From NCBI RefSeq assembly GCF_001646655.1, contig NZ_LPZN01000027.1:1-43594 (forward strand): a stretch of DNA of 43,594 nucleotides, written 5' to 3'. The stretch comes from Rhodococcus gordoniae (lineage in GTDB: Bacteria > Actinomycetota > Actinomycetes > Mycobacteriales > Mycobacteriaceae). Below, in pieces: positions 1 to 7,650 of the stretch (within the stretch, counting starts at the first letter, position 1; every line of letters starts with the position of its first letter). The position numbers and the translations under genes were made by a program. The notes under the pieces are model-generated. The model was not told where the DNA came from and searched no databases. It was given only the letters and a program-made list of their open reading frames with translations.

Positions 1-84
1 TCGGCACCTCCGTCGGCTCCTCCGTCGGCTCCTCCGTCGGCTCCTCCGTCGGCACCTCCGTCGGCTCCGCCGTCGGCACCTCCG
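1..84. repeat. 12-bp tandem repeat, seven units
   Basis: Seven head-to-tail copies of a 12-bp unit of the form TCGGCxCCTCCG, with single-base variation at a few positions (for example CCG for CCT in unit 6). The period is a multiple of three, and the array lies inside the minus-strand reading frame that starts at 173, where it encodes Gly-Gly-Ala-Asp repeats. It is therefore best read as a coding minisatellite. It continues to the left edge, so the total copy number is unknown. Confidence 0.85.
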
Positions 85-173
85 TCGTGAACGCCCGGGA
101 CGCCCGCTGCGCCGCCGTCCGCCGGCCCTTCCCGTCCTTCCTCTTTACTGGGATCCTGCGGTGAATCGGTCAT
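1..173 (-). CDS. Hypothetical protein with Gly-Gly-Ala-Asp repeat N-terminus (partial)
   Basis: Only the first ~57 codons are present; the gene runs off the left edge. The start ATG (171-173) is preceded on the minus strand by a very strong ribosome binding site, GGGAGGAAG, ending one base before the ATG. The protein begins MTDSPQDPSKEEGREGPADG, a hydrophilic, disordered-looking start. It then runs into repeated Gly-Gly-Ala-Asp tetrapeptides from about residue 30 to the edge. In actinobacteria such low-complexity acidic N-termini often precede membrane domains (for example RDD or DUF4190-type proteins), but nothing visible here identifies the family. The start codon and frame are well supported by the ribosome binding site; the function is unknown. 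Confidence 0.6.
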   Translation of the reverse strand, partial: MTDSPQDPSKEEGREGPADGGAAGVPGVHDGGADGGADGGADGGADGGADGGADGGA

Positions 174-400
174 GCTTCCTCCCGAGATCGAAAGGCTTGG
201 GAACAGGGGCGTTATCGGCGCCGAAGCCCCGTGCCGGTCCATCGTTAGGCCGATTTCAGCTTATCCGCGCGGGTCAGCGGACATGTGAAATTCGAGATCA
301 CCGAATCGTTGCCCCAGGGGTTGTACTCACGACCTCAGTACTGTCGCGTCGTATAGGGGCAATCGAGGCGTCGGCCGCTGATTTTCGGGTACACGTAAGC

Positions 401-652
401 ATGGCTGACGAGAATGCCGATGCGTCCAGGTTCGATCCGCAGAACCCCGATCCCGCGAATACTCCAGGTCTCGAACCCGGAGGAGGCGTGGCGCCCGGAG
501 ATACTCCGCCCGCCGAGACCGCTGTGGGTGGTCCGCAACATGAGCCGCCGCAACGTCGCAGTGTCGGTGCTCTCGTTGCTATCGCGATTGCAGTGATCGT
601 CGTGCTGGTGGTTGCTGTCGGGCTGATCGTCCGAGCGATCGGCCTGTTCTGA
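401..652 (+). CDS. DUF6480-like small membrane protein
   Basis: A protein of 83 residues. The N-terminal half is acidic and Pro/Gly-rich with the segment NPDPANTPGLEPGGGVAPGD (residues ~15-36), the hallmark of the DUF6480 family as I know it from actinobacteria. It is followed by a PPAET motif. A single hydrophobic helix fills residues ~57-83 and ends almost at the C-terminus, so this is a tail-anchored or single-pass inner-membrane protein. I chose the ATG at 401; an upstream GTG at 161 would add 80 residues with no family character. The ribosome binding site is weak. The family has no assigned biochemical function; members are often seen near stress-response genes, which fits the small membrane protein gene downstream. 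Confidence 0.75.
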   Translation: MADENADASRFDPQNPDPANTPGLEPGGGVAPGDTPPAETAVGGPQHEPPQRRSVGALVAIAIAVIVVLVVAVGLIVRAIGLF

Positions 653-842
653 ACGGTCGAAGACGCGAGGGGCGAGCGTATCCAGGAGTGAAGTTCTCTA
701 TCGGAGTCGAGCTATCTGCGTGTAGGCCTACGAGTCGACCTCGTGGTGCTTACCGCCGACTGCGAGTCGCATCGTCCGTGTCCCTCCTCGAGCGACCGAA
801 CGGAACGGGATAACCGGAGCACGACGGGGGTACTCGACCGAT

Positions 843-1256
843 ATGACAACCAGCTCGAGAGGCCCAGGCGATTCGAATTCCGACTTCTCGCCTTCCGCGC
901 GCCGCAGCGACGTTCCGGTTCCCCCGTCGGGCACGACACCCGATCCGGACGCGGTCGCCGGACTGCATCCTGACCTTGCCCGTGGCAAAGGCATCCGGGG
1001 GACTCGTACCGGGGCCCTGTGGACCGCTCTGATACTCGGTGTCCTCATTCTGCTGTTGCTGTTGGTATTCATCCTGCAAAATCTCGACAGCATCACCCTC
1101 GAACTCTTCGGGTGGGACTTCTCGTTGCCGCTGGGCGTGGCATTGCTGTTCGCGGCGATCGCCGGAGCGGCGATCGTCGGAATCGCGGGCGGTCTGCGGA
1201 TCCTGCAGCTCCGCCACGCTGCCAACCGGCAGCGCACGCTCGGCACCGGCCGATGA
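843..1256 (+). CDS. LapA-domain (DUF1049) integral membrane protein
   Basis: 137 residues. A Ser/Pro-rich cytoplasmic N-terminus of about 55 residues is followed by two hydrophobic helices (about 58-80 and 96-118) separated by the short loop QNLDSITLELFGWDFSLPLG. That loop, with its Q-N-x-x-x-I/V-x-L-x-F-x-x-W pattern, is typical of the lipopolysaccharide assembly protein A domain. The C-terminus is a short basic tail. In mycolate bacteria, which lack LPS, the domain's role is unknown; it is usually treated as a small envelope or stress protein. It stands alone, 190 bp after the DUF6480-like gene on the same strand. The start ATG follows a weak ribosome binding site. Confidence 0.8.
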   Translation: MTTSSRGPGDSNSDFSPSARRSDVPVPPSGTTPDPDAVAGLHPDLARGKGIRGTRTGALWTALILGVLILLLLLVFILQNLDSITLELFGWDFSLPLGVALLFAAIAGAAIVGIAGGLRILQLRHAANRQRTLGTGR

Positions 1257-1440
1257 CGGACCCCGGTTACCGCACCTCCGTGGTGTGCTGTCCCGGTCGC
1301 GTCGTCGTCACAGTGATGACGGGTGATATCGGCGGCGAGTGAACACGCGGCCGACGCATCGATACCGATCGCCGCGGCAAGCACACCGACGAGGCCGCCG
1401 GCACGGTTTGAGGCCGCCCGCACGGTATGCGGCGCGTCCG

Positions 1441-1764
1441 TCACCTGTTCGGCGCAGTTCTCGAACCGGCGACTGCTTTGTGGATCACCACGCAACACCG
1501 GTCCGGTCTCGGTTCCAGTTCGGCATGCGCATGGGGTTCGCTGCTACCGGCGATCAAACCCTCGATCAGGTGCAGATTCAACCCGCACACCACATCCAGA
1601 TGGTCTCGGGCGACGAGGTGAAAGGGGCAGTTGCGGAGGTCGATACCGCCGTCGGCATCGGCGCGGGGCAGATAGCCGCAGCCGCCCAGCGTCTCCAGAA
1701 GATCACCCCCCGCGGCGGCGACGACGCGCCGTCCGGCATCGTGTGCGACCTCGTGCCGGGTGTG
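1441..1764 (-). pseudogene. C-terminal remnant of a SufR/COG2345-type transcriptional regulator
   Basis: The minus strand here encodes about 108 residues that resemble the C-terminal half of ArsR/SufR-like regulators. It contains a conserved GYLPRADADGGIDLRNCPFH stretch, then VVCGLNLHLIEGLIAG, then RPDRCCVVIHK. These carry the Cys residues (NCPFH, VVCG, RCC) that such regulators use to hold metal or Fe-S cofactors. The expected N-terminal winged-helix DNA-binding half (~120 residues) is absent: upstream of about 1764 the frame runs into unrelated sequence antisense to the SRPBCC gene. I therefore call a truncated, probably non-functional relic. The breakpoint lies about 30 bp from the start of the damaged SRPBCC gene, so one deletion or recombination event may have affected both. 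Confidence 0.6.
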
Positions 1765-1794
1765 GCCTTCCCGGGGGAGGGGTACGCAATCGTC

Positions 1795-2303
1795 ATGAGC
1801 ACAATCACGGAAGCCGTCGATGTCGATGTACCGATCCGGGTCGCGTACAACCAGTGGACGCAGTTCGAATCGTTTCCCCATTTCATGGGAGGGTTCGAGA
1901 GATCCGGCAACTCGACGACACACATGTCCATTGGGTGATCGATATCGCAGGTCAGGTCCGCGAGTTCGATGCCACCATCACCGAGCAACATCCGGACGAG
2001 CGGGTGGCGTGGACCTCGGACTCGGGACCCAACCACGCGGGAGTGATCACGTTCCATCGTCTCGCCGACGAGAAGACCCGAGTGACAGCCCAAATGGATG
2101 TCGACCCTGAGGGATTCGTCGAGAATGTCGCCGACAAGCTCGGTGTTCTCGGCAACCGGGTCAAGAACGACATGAAGAAGTTCAAGGAGTTCATCGAGCA
2201 GAGCGGACACGAGACCGGTGGGTGGCGCGGGGACGTGGACCGACCCACTCCTCGAGGACCGGTAGGGCGGACGGAGCTGTTGTCGGACATACCCCGGATG
2301 TGA
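1795..2303 (+). pseudogene. SRPBCC-family (cyclase/dehydrase-type) gene with a -1 frameshift
   Basis: The first frame starts at ATG 1795 with MSTITEAVDVDVPIRVAYNQ and reads WTQFESFPHFMGG before running into nonsense and a stop at about 1938. From about 1893 the neighbouring frame carries on with VREIRQLDDTHVHWVIDIAG, then REFDATITEQHPDERVAW and DVDPEGFVENVADKLGVL, to the stop at 2301-2303. Joined, they give a typical ~150-170-residue SRPBCC ligand-binding-fold protein of the actinobacterial cyclase/dehydrase kind. Adding one G to the GGG run at 1891-1893 restores the whole frame as FMGGVREIRQL. This is either a genuine homopolymer slip or a sequencing error. If the frame is intact in reality, the product is a soluble hydrophobic-ligand-binding protein of unknown ligand. 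Confidence 0.8.
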
Positions 2304-2306
2304 CAC

Positions 2307-2347
2307 GAGAGGGTGCCGACCCGAGAAGTTCGGGTCGGCACCCTCTC
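2307..2347. terminator. Bidirectional hairpin terminator
   Basis: A perfect inverted repeat with 18-bp arms (2307-2324 and 2330-2347) and a 5-nt loop. It starts 3 bp after the SRPBCC stop codon and lies 110 bp beyond the stop of the convergent acyl-CoA synthetase gene. The arms are GC-rich, as is usual for actinobacterial terminators without a U tract. Confidence 0.85.
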
Positions 2348-2456
2348 GGTGGGGCGACAGGTGTGTCCGCTCACCCGCTACGGTATCGGTACCGACTGCA
2401 GGTCGGACACGCGTCACGGGTTCGCGGGGTCGACAGCGCTTCCGCCGTAACGACCG

Positions 2457-4115
2457 TCAGGAAGGTGTTGTGGTCCGCAGCCGGCGGCGCAGTAATTTAC
2501 CCGTTGCCGTCTTGGGGATGTCGGGAATGATCTCGACGAAGCGTGGGCACTTGTAGGCGGCCAGCCGTTTCTTCGTGAATGCGATCAGTTGCTCGGGCGT
2601 GACGGTGGTTCCGGGCCGGAGGCTGACGAAGGCCTTGACCGTCTCTCCGCGGTATTCGTCGGGTACACCGACCACTGCGGCTTCGCGAACGGCGTCGTGT
2701 TCGTAGAGCACGTCCTCGACCTCGCGAGGCCATACCTTGTAGCCACTGGCGTTGATCTGGTCCTTCTTGCGGTCGATGATGTAGAACCAGCCGTCGCTGT
2801 CCATGTAGCCCACGTCGCCGGTGTGCAGCACTCCGTCCGGGATCGAGTTCGCGGTGGCCTCGGGCTTGTTCCAATAACCCGCCACCACCTGCGGCCCCGC
2901 GGTCACGAGCTCCCCGACCTCACCGGGGGGAAGGTGGTTGCCGTTGTCGTCGACGATCCGCACGACGGTGTCGTAGACCGGCACGCCCACGGAGGTCGCT
3001 CCGGTCAGCTCGTCGACCGGTGCCCGCCTGCCGAGCGGCACCGCGTGCGACGGGGAGGTCGTCTCGGTGAGACCGTAGATGTTGTGGATGTAGTGACCGA
3101 ATCTCTCCTCGAACGCCGCGATGGTGCTCGGTGGGATCGGTGCTCCGCCGGAGTAGATCTTGGTCAGGCTCGCCAGGGCCTCCTTGCTCGCGTTCGGGGC
3201 GTTCATCAATGCGATGAACACCGTGATCGATCCGACGGTGAACGTGGCGCGTTGCTTCTCGATCGTGTCGATGGCGTCGGCCGGATCCATGCGGTGCATC
3301 AGCACCAGGGGTGCACCGGTCAGCAGCGACAAGGCGATGTGGCCGACGAGTCCGGTGATGTGGAACAGCGGCGCGACGCCGAGGACGACGTCGTCGGGGC
3401 CGATGTCGATCCAGTCCCGGTAGGTCTGCGCGTTGAACGCCACGTTGCGGTGGGTGGTCATCGCGCCCTTCGGCGGGCCGGTGGTCCCGGAGGTGTACGT
3501 CAGGAAAGCGACCGTGTCGGGGCCGATCTCGGCAGGGGGGACGCTCTTACCCCGGAAGGCCGCGAGCATCTCCGCCATGTCCGTGGTGCCCGCACACTCG
3601 ATGCGTTGGACGCCGGCGAGGGTGCCACTGTTCGCACTCTGGTACTCCAACTCGGACGTGGTGATCAGGGTGCGCACGTCGGTCGACTCGACGGCCTTCG
3701 CTGCCACGTCGATGTACAGCGACTGCAGCGCCACCAGGACCGTCGCACCGGAGTCGTGCAGGATCTCCTCGAGTTCGCGTTCGCGGTACATCGGGTTGGC
3801 GGACACGGCGATACCGCCGGCCTTCCACGTTCCGACCTGAGCGATGACGAACTGGGGCACGTTCTGTGCATAGATCGCGACTCGTTCGCCCGGACGGAAC
3901 CCGGCGTCGAGGATGCCGGCGGCGAATGCATCGCTCAGTTCGTCGAGTTCGCCTGCGGTGATTCGGCCGTCGAAGTAACGGATGACGTCGGCGTCCGGAT
4001 TGCGTTCGACGGTCGCCCGGAACATCGCCAGGGCATTGTCGAACTCGATCGTTCGTGGTTCCCGCTGCGCAGCGTCGTACTGCGACAACCACACCTTGTC
4101 GTCGTAGATGCTCAT
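2457..4115 (-). CDS. Acyl-CoA synthetase (AMP-dependent fatty acid/aryl-CoA ligase)
   Basis: 552 residues, full length for the ANL superfamily. It activates a carboxylic acid to its acyl-AMP and then to acyl-CoA. Visible motifs: the P-loop YTSGTTGPPKG (207-217), YGLTE (347-351), the TGD of motif A7 (432-434), the hinge region DRKKDQINASGYKVWPREVE (448-467), and the C-terminal catalytic lysine in KTATGK (535-540). The start at 4115 (MSIYDDKVW) is preferred; upstream codons are not family-like. It lies 8 bp downstream of the cyclase-family gene and is surely co-transcribed with it. The substrate cannot be read from sequence; its neighbours (cyclase-family hydrolase, acyl-CoA dehydrogenase, dedicated regulator) suggest a catabolic acid. 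Confidence 0.9.
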   Translation of the reverse strand: MSIYDDKVWLSQYDAAQREPRTIEFDNALAMFRATVERNPDADVIRYFDGRITAGELDELSDAFAAGILDAGFRPGERVAIYAQNVPQFVIAQVGTWKAGGIAVSANPMYRERELEEILHDSGATVLVALQSLYIDVAAKAVESTDVRTLITTSELEYQSANSGTLAGVQRIECAGTTDMAEMLAAFRGKSVPPAEIGPDTVAFLTYTSGTTGPPKGAMTTHRNVAFNAQTYRDWIDIGPDDVVLGVAPLFHITGLVGHIALSLLTGAPLVLMHRMDPADAIDTIEKQRATFTVGSITVFIALMNAPNASKEALASLTKIYSGGAPIPPSTIAAFEERFGHYIHNIYGLTETTSPSHAVPLGRRAPVDELTGATSVGVPVYDTVVRIVDDNGNHLPPGEVGELVTAGPQVVAGYWNKPEATANSIPDGVLHTGDVGYMDSDGWFYIIDRKKDQINASGYKVWPREVEDVLYEHDAVREAAVVGVPDEYRGETVKAFVSLRPGTTVTPEQLIAFTKKRLAAYKCPRFVEIIPDIPKTATGKLLRRRLRTTTPS

Positions 4116-4123
4116 GGTTCGCC

Positions 4124-5098
4124 TCAGCGGATGACGATGGGGTTCACCGGGGCGCCGGTGCCGTTGACGATCTTCAGTGGCGCGGCGGTGTAGAGGAAGC
4201 TCCATCGACCGTCGGCGGCGCAGGCGTCGGCGAGATCATCGAGCCAGGCGATCTCCGTCAGAGTGACACCGAGATTGCGCATCAGGGCACAGTGCAGCGG
4301 CAATGCGACGCCGCTCTGCGGGTCGTAGGTCACCTCGTTGGCGATCGTGTCGGTCACCAGGTTCGGGATCTCCTTGTCCTGGAACCACTCGACGAGTTCG
4401 GGGGAATAGGTCAGGCCGGGTTCGCAGAATCCGTCGTAGAACTGTTCGGGGTTGTTCAGCTCGTACCAGTACTTGAGCCATCCGGTGCGGATGATCAGGA
4501 TGTCGTGCGGTTCGATGGTCACGCCCTGGGCGGTCGCCGCTTCTTCGAGGTCGCGGTGGTCGAATGTCTCACCCTTGTCGAGATAGGACTTGCCGCGATG
4601 CCGGGCCATATCGATGAGAACGCCGCGGCCGACGATCCCTTTCTCCGCGATCGGGAGGACGGAGGCCTTCTCCATTCCTCCGACGGTGCTGCGTGCGTCG
4701 TATCCGTTCCACAGTTTGCCGTCGTACCAGACGTGTCCGAGCGCGTCGTACTGGGTCGATCCCTGAAGGAAGACCAGTGCGGTGTCGTCGGCGTAGTGCA
4801 GGCCGCCGGGGAAGGCCGGTGCACCGTCACCGTCCCAGGAGCTCTCGTCGAGCACGTTCTGCCGCTTGATGCCTTCGCGACCCGGCCAGAGCGGGTCGCC
4901 GGGGCTCTCGGCGCGTCCCATATGAATCTGCAGGGTGAAGGTCTCGCCGGACTCGACGTGCCGCACCCCGCGCAGCACTTCGCTCGCGTCGAGGTAGTTC
5001 AGGGCGCCCAACTCGTCGTCGGGTCCCCACTTGCCCCAATTGCTCGGCGCGTTCTCTCCGAGCAGTTCACGCATCGCGGGAGCGTCGACCTCGGTCAT
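4124..5098 (-). CDS. Cyclase-family protein (kynurenine-formamidase-like fold)
   Basis: 324 residues from ATG 5098, which has a good ribosome binding site (GGAGGA 5-6 nt upstream on the minus strand). The overall pattern WGKWGPDDELGALNYLDASE near the N-terminus and GSTQYDALGHVWYDG mid-protein matches the PF04199 cyclase/amidohydrolase family. These enzymes are usually metal-dependent and hydrolyse cyclic amides, esters or formamides. The usual metal motif HxGTHxDxPxH appears here as QGSTQYDALGH: the Asp and last His are kept but the first two His are Gln. This subgroup occurs in actinobacterial catabolic clusters, and its reaction is not established to my knowledge. First gene of a two-gene operon with the acyl-CoA synthetase. 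Confidence 0.85.
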   Translation of the reverse strand: MTEVDAPAMRELLGENAPSNWGKWGPDDELGALNYLDASEVLRGVRHVESGETFTLQIHMGRAESPGDPLWPGREGIKRQNVLDESSWDGDGAPAFPGGLHYADDTALVFLQGSTQYDALGHVWYDGKLWNGYDARSTVGGMEKASVLPIAEKGIVGRGVLIDMARHRGKSYLDKGETFDHRDLEEAATAQGVTIEPHDILIIRTGWLKYWYELNNPEQFYDGFCEPGLTYSPELVEWFQDKEIPNLVTDTIANEVTYDPQSGVALPLHCALMRNLGVTLTEIAWLDDLADACAADGRWSFLYTAAPLKIVNGTGAPVNPIVIR

Positions 5099-5151
5099 GT
5101 TGTCCTCCATCGGGTAAACAGCGGGAGCGAGCACACGCTCGGTAAGTCTAT

Positions 5152-5166
5152 GGTGCACGTCACACC
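5152..5166. promoter_or_regulatory. Possible operator in the divergent promoter region
   Basis: The 15-bp element GGTG-N7-CACC sits in the 196-bp gap between the divergent cyclase and XRE-TetR genes. On the minus strand a TTGACG box (5174-5179) could be the -35 of the cyclase promoter, placing the dyad between -35 and -10. The fusion regulator next door is the obvious candidate ligand. This is inference from position and symmetry only. Confidence 0.3.
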
Positions 5167-5294
5167 TGCCGACGTCAACGTTTCGATGTGCTCGCGAAAA
5201 TGCCTGCGGGGCAGCCGTGGAAGTGGATACGCTGCCCGAGGCGGTCGAGGATCGTGTATGCAGTGTTCAGCTATTCCAAACACGGGAGTGGTCG

Positions 5295-6218
5295 GTGGGC
5301 GCGGTTTCGGTCGACAGGTCGGCATCGGTCGGGGCAGGTCTGCGTCGGGTACGGATGGCGCGCGGCATGACGCTGCGGGGCTTGGCTCAGCGCATCGACG
5401 TCAGTCCGGCCACGCTGAGTCAGATCGAGAACGACAAGACCGGACTGACCGTCGATCGCCTGAACCGCATCGCCGACGCACTCGGGGTGAGGCCGGCGGA
5501 GATCCTCGAAGCCGGTCGGGCGGCGCTCGCGACACCGGTAGTGGAGCCGGGCGCCCCCCCTGCGATTCGTTCGGACCCAGCCGGGCAGGCCCAAGCACGC
5601 CGGCAGTGGCGCGAGTACGAACCGTTGTCGCTGGCGCCTGTGGTCCAGGCAGCGCTCGAGGAGATCCTCGCCGTGGGTTACCACGGCACGAGCATGCGTG
5701 AAATCTCCAATCGTTGTGGATTGTCGGTTCCCGGGATCTACAACTACTTCACCGGCAAGCAGGACATCCTGATGACGATCTATCAGGTGACGATGGACGA
5801 CCTCGAGCAACGCACACGCGGGGCGCTCACCGAAGGCGCCGGCCGAGATCCCGTCACGGTCTTCACGCTGTTGATCGAGAACCTGGCCCTCTACCACACG
5901 CACCGCCGTGAACTCGGGTTCATCGGCACCAGTGAGATGCGTGCTCTCACACCGGAGAACCGGCAGATCATTGCCGGCAAGAGGAACTGGCAGCAGGCGG
6001 TCGTGGACGAGAAGGTACTGGCCGCCGTACGCGCCGGATCGTTCCGGGTCCGCAACCCCGAGGACGCCGCTCGCGCAGTGGTCTCGATGTGCACCGCCCT
6101 CCCCACCTGGTGGCGACCGGGAGGCCGGATGAGCCCGGAAGAGGTAGCAGACCTGTATGTGGAGTACGCCCTCGATCTCATGCAATACCGGGGCGCCGAT
6201 CTCGCCCGCGGACCCTGA
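5295..6218 (+). CDS. XRE-TetR fusion transcriptional regulator
   Basis: 307 residues from GTG 5295, which has a GGGAG box 6 nt upstream; an alternative GTG at 5217 would add 26 residues without family character. Two complete DNA-binding domains are fused. Residues ~13-72 form an XRE/Cro-type helix-turn-helix (MTLRGLAQRIDVSPATLSQI, then DRLNRIADALGV). Residues ~114-165 form a TetR N-terminal domain (EEILAVGYHGTSMREISNRC, then GLSVPGIYNYFTGKQDIL), followed by a TetR-like all-helical ligand and dimerisation half. Transcribed divergently from the cyclase/acyl-CoA synthetase operon and 56 bp upstream of an acyl-CoA dehydrogenase, so it probably controls both sides. A likely effector is an acyl-CoA or the pathway acid, by analogy with other TetR regulators beside acyl-CoA genes. 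Confidence 0.88.
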   Translation: MGAVSVDRSASVGAGLRRVRMARGMTLRGLAQRIDVSPATLSQIENDKTGLTVDRLNRIADALGVRPAEILEAGRAALATPVVEPGAPPAIRSDPAGQAQARRQWREYEPLSLAPVVQAALEEILAVGYHGTSMREISNRCGLSVPGIYNYFTGKQDILMTIYQVTMDDLEQRTRGALTEGAGRDPVTVFTLLIENLALYHTHRRELGFIGTSEMRALTPENRQIIAGKRNWQQAVVDEKVLAAVRAGSFRVRNPEDAARAVVSMCTALPTWWRPGGRMSPEEVADLYVEYALDLMQYRGADLARGP

Positions 6219-6274
6219 CGGAACAACGAGCCGCCCATGACATCCCTTTCACGGCCCTTCGAGAAAGAACTCAC

Positions 6275-7528
6275 ATGACCGACGTAGCCGACAGCATGCT
6301 CACCGCGCAGACGAATACCGAATCGCTGGACCTCCGGCCCTCGCCCAGGGCACTCGAACTCGAGCAGATGCTGGTGGATTTCATGCACAGCCACGTGTTC
6401 CCTGCCGAACACGAGTACGAGACCTACCGCCGCAACGTCGGTCCCGACGACCACACCGTTCCACCCGTCATCGAAACCCTCAAGGACGAGGCCCGCAGGC
6501 GCGGCCTGTGGAATCTGTTCCTACCCTCCGAATCCGGCATCGGACAGCTGGACTATGCAGGACTCGCCGAGATCACCGGCTGGAGCCTGCATCTCGCACC
6601 CGAAGCCATCAACGGGCAAGCGCCCGACACGGGCAACATGGAACTGCTCCACCTGTTCGGTACCGATGAACAGAAAAAGCAGTGGCTCGACCCCTTGCTG
6701 AACGGGAAGATCCGGTCGGCCTTCTCCATGACCGAGATCGCCGTGGCCAGTTCCGACGCGACCAACATCGAGACCAGCATCGAGCGCGACGGCGACAGCT
6801 ACGTCATCAACGGCCGCAAATGGTGGACCAGTGGCGCTGCGGACCCCCGATGCACCCTGCTGATCGTCATGGGAAAGACGGACCCCTCTGCCGACACCCA
6901 CCGTCAGCAGTCCATGATCCTGGTGCCGATCGACACTCCCGGCGTCACGATCGTCCGCGACCTGCCGGTGTTCGGACGACACGACCAGCACGGGCACTGC
7001 GAAGTCGTCTACGACGACGTGCGCGTTTCCGCCGAGAATCTCCTCGGGGAGGAGGGCGGTGGGTTCGCCATGGCGCAGGCGCGTCTCGGACCCGGCCGCA
7101 TCCACCACTGCATGCGCGCTCTCGGCGCCGCAGAACGGGCCCTGGCGCTGATGACCACCCGCGCCCAGGATCGTGTCGCCTTCGGCAAGACTCTGGCCGA
7201 GCAGGGTGTCGTCCAGCACCAGATCGCCGAATCGCGCGTCGCGATCGAACAGGCCCGGCTGCTGTGTCGTCTTGCAGCCAAGACCATCGATGAACACGGC
7301 AACAAGGCCGCAGCCCCCTACGTGTCCGCGGCGAAGATCGCGGTGCCGCGCATGACCCTCGCGGTGATCGACCGAGCGATCCAGGTGTACGGCGGCGCCG
7401 GTATCAGCGACGACGTTCCCCTTGCCGCGATGTACGGCTGGCACCGCGCGATGCGCATCTACGACGGCCCCGACGAAGTACACCTGCGCACGATCGCCAA
7501 GAACGAACTGCGCAGATATGCGAGGTAA
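6275..7528 (+). CDS. Acyl-CoA dehydrogenase (ACAD10/11-like)
   Basis: 417 residues, FAD-dependent acyl-CoA dehydrogenase. Recognisable blocks are FSMTEIAVASSDATNIETSI and NGRKWWTSGAADPRC (flavin/substrate-binding beta domain), RVAFGKTLAEQGVVQHQIAE (C-terminal helical domain) and QVYGGAGISDDVPLA. The usual catalytic-base region reads IYDGPDEVH, as in the ACAD10/11-like branch, instead of the YEGT of medium-chain enzymes. The start ATG 6275 follows GAGAAAGAA; the longer frame upstream overlaps the regulator and is not family-like. It introduces a 2,3-double bond into an acyl-CoA. It is likely part of the same module as the acyl-CoA synthetase and cyclase-family gene under the XRE-TetR regulator. 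Confidence 0.9.
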   Translation: MTDVADSMLTAQTNTESLDLRPSPRALELEQMLVDFMHSHVFPAEHEYETYRRNVGPDDHTVPPVIETLKDEARRRGLWNLFLPSESGIGQLDYAGLAEITGWSLHLAPEAINGQAPDTGNMELLHLFGTDEQKKQWLDPLLNGKIRSAFSMTEIAVASSDATNIETSIERDGDSYVINGRKWWTSGAADPRCTLLIVMGKTDPSADTHRQQSMILVPIDTPGVTIVRDLPVFGRHDQHGHCEVVYDDVRVSAENLLGEEGGGFAMAQARLGPGRIHHCMRALGAAERALALMTTRAQDRVAFGKTLAEQGVVQHQIAESRVAIEQARLLCRLAAKTIDEHGNKAAAPYVSAAKIAVPRMTLAVIDRAIQVYGGAGISDDVPLAAMYGWHRAMRIYDGPDEVHLRTIAKNELRRYAR

Positions 7529-7650
7529 CTTCCGGGCCGAGGGAGTAACGCCCGCGTGAGCGATGAGCTCGGTTCCGGCCGGCGGAGGAACTTTCACGTC
7601 ATGCGAACCGGGAAGACGACACTCGAGCCGTTGCCCGAGGAGTGGATGGT

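Noticed and set aside
1-84. Possible CRISPR-like or structural repeat array
   Set aside because: The units are contiguous 12-mers without spacers and stay in one reading frame, so this is a coding tandem repeat.
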